DNA of 64,000 nt, taken from positions 4,591 through 68,590 of the forward strand of contig NZ_OY288136.1 of assembly GCF_958439165.1 (NCBI RefSeq), given 5' to 3'. This document shows positions 59,121 to 64,000 of the stretch, piece after piece (within the stretch, counting starts at the first letter, position 1; each line of letters starts with the position of its first letter). The notes below the pieces were generated by a model that saw only the letters and a list, made by a program, of their open reading frames with translations, searched no databases and was not told where the DNA came from. The position numbers were made by a program, and so were the translations under genes. The stretch is from an uncultured Hydrogenophaga sp. (lineage in GTDB: Bacteria; Pseudomonadota; Gammaproteobacteria; Burkholderiales; Burkholderiaceae_C).

Positions 59121-60638
59121 TCAGTCGGTCTCGCCCCAGGGCAGCATCAGGGTCAGGGTGAGCATGCGCTGGAATTCCGGCGTGAACCGGTCGACGATCT
59201 GCTGCGGATCAGGGCACAGGCCGCTGTCGGCGATGCAGCCGAACTGGACGCCGCCACCGTAGCTCAGGATGGACACCCCCAGGCCCACGGTGCCGGTCTG
59301 AGGCACCCAGAACATGGTCTGCTCCAGCGTGCTGCCGCACACCTTGAGCCGGGTCGACGGCCCGGGCACGTTGGTCATGACGGCGGTGGTCTTGCGCCCG
59401 AAGAGGCTGAGCATGGCCTCCTGGGCCGGCTTGACCAGCAGGCCGGCCACCGACAGCAGGCCGAAGGTCAGCAGCGGCTGCAGGCTGCCCTTGAGGTCCC
59501 GCATGCGCCGCTTCACGGCGAACAGCCGTTCCAGCGGATGTTCGGTGCCGATCGGCAGGAGCAGCGGCACCAGGCCGAACCGGTTGCCGAGTTTCCAGGC
59601 GTCTTCCATGGGCCGCAGGTTGACCGGCACCATGGCCCGTATCTCCTGACCGGCCGGGTCGTCTCCCTGGTCGCGCAGGTAGTGGCCGATGGCACCTGCC
59701 ACGCAGGCCAGCAGCACGTCGTTGACCGAACAATGGAAGGCCCGGCCGATGGCCTTCACCTCGTCCAGCGGTACCGGGTCGCACCAGGCCACCCGCTTGG
59801 TGCCCGCAGGCTGACCTTTGAGCCGGGTGGGCGAGTCGTCGGGCATCAGGGCGAGTGCGGCCAGATCGCTGGCCAGCTGACCACCCAGGCGGGCCATGTC
59901 CATGGCCTGGTCGAAGGCCTTGTCGACCGAGCCGCCCAGGCTCTTCTGCGGTTCGGTCAGCAGGGACAGTGACTTCGCTGCGCCGCCGCCGGCGGCCTCC
60001 AGCGCGCGTGCAGCGATGTCGCCGAATGGCCGGATCAGGCTGTCGGCCACCCAGTCTTCCGCCCCCTCGCGCAGCGGCTTGCGCCCCGGCCGAGCCGGCT
60101 GGCCGGCGCGCTGCGGCGGCAGGGCACCGCCATCCACCAGGCTCATCATGACGCTGATCAGGGCAATGCCGTCGGCAATGCAGTGGTGGATCCGGGCGAT
60201 GAGGGCGGAGCCGCCGTCGTGCTGTTCGACCAGTTCGAAATGCCATAGCGGGTGGCCAGGATCCAGCGGCTGCATGGCCAGGACCGCCACCCGGTCCTGC
60301 AAGGCCTGCTGCGCGGTCTGGCCCTTGCGGCGGCGCAGCGGTCGGCTCTGCAGGTGCCGTTCCAGCCGGAAGTCGGGGTCGTCGCTCCAGGTGGCGCCGG
60401 CGGCGTCTTCACGGGCCACCTGCACGAAGCGTCGGTAGGGCAGCAGCCGTTCGCGCACCCGCTGCTGCAACGCCTCTCGGTCGATGGCCGGGCGCAGGAT
60501 CCAGACCCCGACGATCATCATCAGGTTGGACGGCGAATCCATCCGCAGCCAGGCGGTGTCGACCTTGCTCATGCGCTCGCCGCCAAGGCCCAGTGTGCTG
60601 GTCAGGGCCTCTTTGACGGCGGCCACGCGTTGCTCCAT
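59121..60638 (-). CDS. Wax ester synthase/diacylglycerol acyltransferase (WS/DGAT)
   Basis: A 505-residue acyltransferase making wax esters or triacylglycerol from acyl-CoA. The catalytic HHxxxDG motif is IHHCIADGIALI. Further family blocks are MIVGVWIL at the N-terminus, ACVAGAIGHYLRDQGD, MVPVNLRP and VMTNVPGPSTRLKVCG. The start (MEQRVAAVKEA, 60638) has GGGAG 5 bases upstream. It is divergent from an acyl-CoA-binding protein gene, 102 bases apart, which suggests a local lipid-storage function. Confidence 0.93.
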   Translation of the reverse strand: MEQRVAAVKEALTSTLGLGGERMSKVDTAWLRMDSPSNLMMIVGVWILRPAIDREALQQRVRERLLPYRRFVQVAREDAAGATWSDDPDFRLERHLQSRPLRRRKGQTAQQALQDRVAVLAMQPLDPGHPLWHFELVEQHDGGSALIARIHHCIADGIALISVMMSLVDGGALPPQRAGQPARPGRKPLREGAEDWVADSLIRPFGDIAARALEAAGGGAAKSLSLLTEPQKSLGGSVDKAFDQAMDMARLGGQLASDLAALALMPDDSPTRLKGQPAGTKRVAWCDPVPLDEVKAIGRAFHCSVNDVLLACVAGAIGHYLRDQGDDPAGQEIRAMVPVNLRPMEDAWKLGNRFGLVPLLLPIGTEHPLERLFAVKRRMRDLKGSLQPLLTFGLLSVAGLLVKPAQEAMLSLFGRKTTAVMTNVPGPSTRLKVCGSTLEQTMFWVPQTGTVGLGVSILSYGGGVQFGCIADSGLCPDPQQIVDRFTPEFQRMLTLTLMLPWGETD

Positions 60639-60740
60639 GGGGGCTCCCGTTTCTGGATGGGGTTCTCTAGGGTGGCGCCGATTGTGCAAGCCGGACGGCC
60701 CGTAAGATACGAGGACACACCCTTACACGCAGGAGACCCC

Positions 60741-60995
60741 ATGTCCGATCTGACCGCCCGCTTCAACGCCGCCGTGGCGAATTCCAAGAACCTGAGCGAG
60801 CGCCCCGACAACGCCACACTGCTCAAGATCTACGGGCTCTACAAGCAGGCCACCGCCGGCGACAACGCCGAGAAGAAGCCGGGCTTCGGCGACATGGTCG
60901 GCCGCGCCAAATGGGACGCCTGGAACGGACTGAAGGGCATCTCGGCCGACGACGCGATGCAGCAGTACATCGACCTGATCGAGAGCCTGAGCTGA
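60741..60995 (+). CDS. Acyl-CoA-binding protein
   Basis: An 84-residue four-helix protein binding medium/long-chain acyl-CoA in the cytosol. The signature KIYGLYKQATAGDN and KWDAWNGLKGISADDAMQQYIDL are canonical, including the Lys and Tyr CoA contacts. AGGAGACCCC lies just before ATG 60741. The gene is divergent from WS/DGAT and convergent with a PHA-system gene, 6 bases apart. Confidence 0.95.
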   Translation: MSDLTARFNAAVANSKNLSERPDNATLLKIYGLYKQATAGDNAEKKPGFGDMVGRAKWDAWNGLKGISADDAMQQYIDLIESLS

Positions 60996-61001
60996 TCCGG
61001 C

Positions 61002-61325
61002 TCAGCCCTTCTTCTTGCGCCCGGCCTGCTTCGCGCCGGCCGCCAGCAGCGCATCGAGGTTCTTGACGATCTCGCCCTCGATGCGGTCCTTGAAGGCGCC
61101 CAGCAGGAAGCCCAGTTTCGCGTCCAGCTCGAACCGGTCGCCGGTGACCCGCAGGCAGCCGCTGACCCCGGACCGGGTGAACTGCACCTCGTCCGCTTCA
61201 TCACCCTCTTCGTAGGTGCAGCTCATGTCGAACTCGGACTCGGCCTGTTCGGCCCATTTCCAGGCCAGCTTGCGCGCGGCACTCAGGCCCAGCTGGTGGT
61301 CTCGTTCGATGCGGATGTCGGCCAT
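61002..61325 (-). CDS. Polyhydroxyalkanoic acid system family protein
   Basis: A 107-residue protein of the family first described near PHA granule genes (TIGR02610-type). The opening IRIERDHQLGLSAARKLAWKWA and the VQFTRSGVSGCLRVTGDRFELDAKLGFLLGAFKDRIEGEI block are diagnostic, quoted in outline. The C-terminus is Lys-rich (QAGRKKKG). A role in granule formation is assumed from family name, not shown. It follows the divergent storage-lipid genes, and the aminopeptidase gene lies 3 bases away on the same strand. Confidence 0.87.
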   Translation of the reverse strand: MADIRIERDHQLGLSAARKLAWKWAEQAESEFDMSCTYEEGDEADEVQFTRSGVSGCLRVTGDRFELDAKLGFLLGAFKDRIEGEIVKNLDALLAAGAKQAGRKKKG

Positions 61326-61328
61326 GGT

Positions 61329-62429
61329 CTAGCGTTCGGTGGTGGACGGGGTCAGGCCGCGCAAGGCGGCATGGCGGTCGGCCTTGGGCTGGCGGGCCAG
61401 CTGGCGCACCGCATCATAAAACCGGGACCAGTCGCCGCCTTGCTGCTGGTGCAGCGCCAGGAAGGCCGGCACCCATTCGTCGTAGGTGCCCTGGCTGGCC
61501 AGCCCGGCATTGTTGGCCTGGGCGATCCAGGCGTCATAGCCGGGCCAGCCGCCCCAACGGGCACGCAGTGCCGCGTAGCGGTCGCGCAGGCTGGCCATCA
61601 CGGTGGCCTTGCGTGACCCGCGCTGTGCCTCATCCAGCGATGCGTCGGCATAGACCTGCTGCAGCTGGCGGCGGATGTCGCCGGTCAGGGCCCGGAACTC
61701 GCGGCGGCGGGCATCGAAGCTGGCGTACTCGGCCCGCGCGGTCTCGCTCGCCCGTGTGGCCATCCAGCGTTCGCCGCCCAGGCGTTCCACCGCCGTGGCG
61801 AACGACTCGTTGAACGGGGTGTCGTCGGCGGCGTACACCACCTGGTGGGCCAGCTCATGGAACAGCAGCCGCGCGACCTCGCCCTCGGGGTAGTGGATGA
61901 AGGTGTTGAGCACCGGGTCACCGCCGGCCCAGTTCATCCAGCCCAGGGTCGAATAGGCCGGTACAGGCTGCACCTGCACCTCCAGTCCGGCCGGCAGGCT
62001 CGCGGCAAAGGCACGTGCAGCGGCCTCGTCGAAATAGCCCCGGTAGGTCACGCAGCCCGCGACCGGAAAGCACCATTGCTCCAGCTGGAGCGAGAACGCC
62101 GGCGCGGCCACCACATTGAACACGGCAGCGCGCCGACCCAGGTCGGCATAGCGGTGGTAGCTGGCGTTGTCCGGCAGGCCGAGTTCCTGCACTGCGAAGC
62201 GGCGCATCTCGCGCACCCGCTCCAGCTTGGGGCGCAAGGTCTGCGGGGTGGCCGGGTCGGACAGCCAGTCATCGATGGGGCGGGCAGCGGCCATGAGCCG
62301 CAGGTGCCCGGTGACCGATTGCCAGTAGTAGGTCGGCCCCGGTGCATGGCTGGCGCAGCCGCTGCCCAGTGCGGCCAGCAGCAGGACCGCCGGCATGGCG
62401 AACCAGGCCGCTGCCCGCCGGCCTGCCAT
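61329..62429 (-). CDS. Zinc aminopeptidase lipoprotein (PF10023 type)
   Basis: A 366-residue predicted aminopeptidase. The signal peptide with lipobox ALGSGC (near residue 25) points to a membrane-anchored lipoprotein. The zinc motif is LLFHELAHQVVYAADD with a downstream FNESFATAVE Glu ligand. The block VPAYSTLGWMNWAGGDPVLNTF is strongly conserved in this family by recollection. Its ATG shares its first base with the stop of the upstream oxidoreductase (TGATG); a GTG three bases earlier is possible. Substrate unknown. Confidence 0.85.
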   Translation of the reverse strand: MAGRRAAAWFAMPAVLLLAALGSGCASHAPGPTYYWQSVTGHLRLMAAARPIDDWLSDPATPQTLRPKLERVREMRRFAVQELGLPDNASYHRYADLGRRAAVFNVVAAPAFSLQLEQWCFPVAGCVTYRGYFDEAAARAFAASLPAGLEVQVQPVPAYSTLGWMNWAGGDPVLNTFIHYPEGEVARLLFHELAHQVVYAADDTPFNESFATAVERLGGERWMATRASETARAEYASFDARRREFRALTGDIRRQLQQVYADASLDEAQRGSRKATVMASLRDRYAALRARWGGWPGYDAWIAQANNAGLASQGTYDEWVPAFLALHQQQGGDWSRFYDAVRQLARQPKADRHAALRGLTPSTTER

Positions 62430-64000
62430 CACGCTGCCTCGACGGCCCGGGCCACTTCGACCAGGCAGTCGTAGAAGGTGGGGCCGCGCCCGAGATCGGT
62501 CAGGCGCTGGCTGGTGACTTCGTTGACATTGGTGCCGTCCGGTCCCAGCTTGCGCCACCAGATGCCCAGCCCGTTGACCACGCCGTGACGCGCACGCTGG
62601 CCCACCTTCACCCGGCAGCGGTATTCGCCGCGGTCATTGAAGACCCGCACCATGTCGCCGTCGGCAATGCCGCGGGCTGTGGCGTCGGTCGGGTGCATCT
62701 CCAGCACCGGCTCGCCTTCGATGTCGCGCAGGCTCTGCACATTGACGAAGCTGGAATTGAGGAAGTTGCGTGCCGGCGGCGAGATCATGGCCAGCGGGTA
62801 GGTCGGCGACGAACCGGCGGTCTCGTGGTTGGGCAGGTGGTCCGGCAGGCCGTCCAGGCCCTGCGCCTGCAGCCGCGCACTGAAGAACTCGCAGCGGCCC
62901 GAGGGCGTGGGAAAGCCGCCCTGGGCATAAGGCGCATCCGGCAGCCGGAGGGTGGCGAAGCCCTGGTCGAGCAGCTCCTGGAAGTCGACCACCTCGGGGC
63001 GGAAAGCCATGCGGCACAGGGTCTCGTCGTCGTCGTCGAAGCAGGCTTCGGTGAAGCCCATGCGCCGGGCGAGCGCCCGGAACACGTCGGTGTTGGTGCG
63101 CGACTGCCCCACCGGTGCGATGGCAGGCCGGTTGAGCAGCACGTCGGTGTGGCCGTAGCTGGTGTGGATGTCCCAGTGCTCCAGCTGGGTGGTGGCCGGC
63201 AGCAGGATGTCCGCGTAGTCGGCGGTGTCGGTACGGAAGTGCTCCAGCACCACGGTGAACAGGTCGTCGCGGGCGAAGCCGCGCACCACCTTGCCCGATT
63301 CGGGCGCCACCGCCACCGGGTTGCTGTTGTAGACCACGACCGCCTCGACCTGGGGGCCGAAAGCCGGCGAGCCCGGCCGCAGCAGGTCGTCACCGATGGT
63401 GCTCATGTTGATGGTGCGGGGCTGCCGGCCGGCCAGCAGGTCGGGCCGCTGCAGGGCGGCGCGCTCGGCCGGGAACTGGCCGGAGCTGGACAGCAGCACG
63501 CCCCCGGCCGGGTCACGCCAGGCGCCCACCAGGGCCGGCAGGCAGGCCACGGCGCGCACCGCGTTGCCGCCACCACGCACCCGCTGCATGCCGTAGTTCA
63601 GGCGGATGGCGGCTGGCCGGGTGGTGCCGTAGGCACGGGCCAGGTCGATGATCTGCTGCACCGGCACGTCGCACACCTCGGCGGCACGCTCGGGGGGCCA
63701 CTGCAGGGCGCGTTCGCGCAGGGCCTCGAAGCCCAGGGTGTGATCGCGGATGTAGTCGTGGTCGAGCCAGTCATGGGTGATGAGCTGGTGCATCAGCGCC
63801 AGCGCCAGCGCGGCGTCGGTGCCGGGCCGCAGGGCGATGTGCTCGTGGCATTTCTCGGCGGTTTCGGTGCGGCGCGGGTCGATGCAGACCAGCCGCGCAC
63901 CGTCGCGCTTGGCCTGTTGCGCCAGCTTCCAGAAGTGCAGGTTGCTGCCGATGGAGTTGCTGCCCCAGATGACGATCAGCTTCGCCTGCGCGAAGTGCTC
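62429..64000 (-). CDS. Molybdopterin-dependent oxidoreductase (C-terminal part; 5' end outside window)
   Basis: The C-terminal ~523 residues of a large DMSO-reductase-family subunit. The visible part begins with KLIVIWGSNSIGSNLHFW, the region in which the two pterin guanine nucleotides bind. It continues through PRRTETAEKCHEHIALRPGTDAALALALMH, the mid-domain INMSTIGDDLL, and ILLPATTQLEHWDIHTSYGH. The C-terminal domain has PLAMISPPARNFLNSSFVN and MHPTDATARGIADGDMVRVFNDRGEYRC. The cofactor-binding N-terminus, with any [4Fe-4S] cluster, lies to the right of the window. It resembles the 'acetylene hydratase/biotin sulfoxide reductase-like' single-subunit group, but the substrate is unknown. Confidence 0.85.
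   Translation of the reverse strand, partial: EHFAQAKLIVIWGSNSIGSNLHFWKLAQQAKRDGARLVCIDPRRTETAEKCHEHIALRPGTDAALALALMHQLITHDWLDHDYIRDHTLGFEALRERALQWPPERAAEVCDVPVQQIIDLARAYGTTRPAAIRLNYGMQRVRGGGNAVRAVACLPALVGAWRDPAGGVLLSSSGQFPAERAALQRPDLLAGRQPRTINMSTIGDDLLRPGSPAFGPQVEAVVVYNSNPVAVAPESGKVVRGFARDDLFTVVLEHFRTDTADYADILLPATTQLEHWDIHTSYGHTDVLLNRPAIAPVGQSRTNTDVFRALARRMGFTEACFDDDDETLCRMAFRPEVVDFQELLDQGFATLRLPDAPYAQGGFPTPSGRCEFFSARLQAQGLDGLPDHLPNHETAGSSPTYPLAMISPPARNFLNSSFVNVQSLRDIEGEPVLEMHPTDATARGIADGDMVRVFNDRGEYRCRVKVGQRARHGVVNGLGIWWRKLGPDGTNVNEVTSQRLTDLGRGPTFYDCLVEVARAVEAA

Noticed and set aside
1..64000. CRISPR arrays, tRNA/rRNA genes, insertion sequences, prophage or integrase genes
   Set aside because: Looked for and not seen; no regularly spaced repeats, no transposase-like proteins, no terminal inverted repeats.

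Overview
The window is high-GC, gene-dense DNA with short intergenic gaps and long operons. Gene content points to a betaproteobacterium of the order Burkholderiales, probably near the Comamonadaceae / Leptothrix-Rubrivivax group. Supporting signs are a Bug/TctC solute receptor, a DUF6352-type protein, a PHA-system protein, a Phc quorum-sensing operon and a Comamonadaceae-style C6/G6 intergenic repeat. The taxon is inferred from gene content only. I found no tRNA, rRNA, CRISPR array, IS element or phage gene.

Layout. (1) 1-9947: a minus-strand transport operon: an AMP-forming acyl-CoA ligase, a complete LivGHMKF-type ABC importer, a PaaK-like CoA ligase and a truncated Bug receptor. It is divergent from a Crp/Fnr regulator, and a 21-bp operator-like palindrome lies between them. 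It looks like uptake plus CoA activation of a carboxylic, perhaps aromatic, acid. (2) 9944-12780: an rRNA pseudouridine synthase and htpG, the latter behind a textbook sigma-32 promoter. (3) 12847-19720: a lower-GC gene for a possible secreted protein, divergent from a four-gene operon phcB-phcS-phcR-phcQ (3-hydroxy fatty acid methyl ester quorum sensing). (4) 19812-32030: housekeeping and stress genes: ohrR-ohr, srkA, a methyltransferase, an antiporter, a YbdK-like ligase, an ABC-2 exporter, psd, purT, a DUF3455 lipoprotein, and an ECF sigma/anti-sigma pair. (5) 32057-37161: three genes (molybdopterin oxidoreductase, AMP nucleosidase, MgtC/DUF4010 protein) with many single-base frameshifts confined to about 33.3-37.1 kb. 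This is most likely a local sequence-quality problem. (6) 37180-53863: gor, an SDR, hbd, a GMC oxidoreductase, arginase, a DUF6352 protein, icmF plus ppk2, a TRAP transporter, and an MBL-rhodanese protein. (7) 53964-58286: a CqsA/LqsA-like alpha-hydroxyketone synthase, a response regulator, a CqsS/LqsS-like membrane histidine kinase, and a divergent LuxR-type regulator. (8) 58340-64000: coaX, a WS/DGAT acyltransferase, an acyl-CoA-binding protein, a PHA-system protein, an M-type aminopeptidase lipoprotein, and the C-terminal part of a molybdopterin oxidoreductase.

The most interesting content is cell-cell signalling. The window carries two unrelated quorum-sensing circuits: Phc (fatty acid methyl ester) and Cqs/Lqs (alpha-hydroxyketone). 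A LuxR-family regulator sits beside the second. Two 16-bp palindromes of the same type, CTGTCA-N4-TGACAG, which fit the CT-N12-AG lux-box rule, lie just upstream of the synthase gene and at the divergent kinase/luxR start. This suggests, without proving it, that a LuxR protein is wired onto an alpha-hydroxyketone circuit, an arrangement I do not know to be described.
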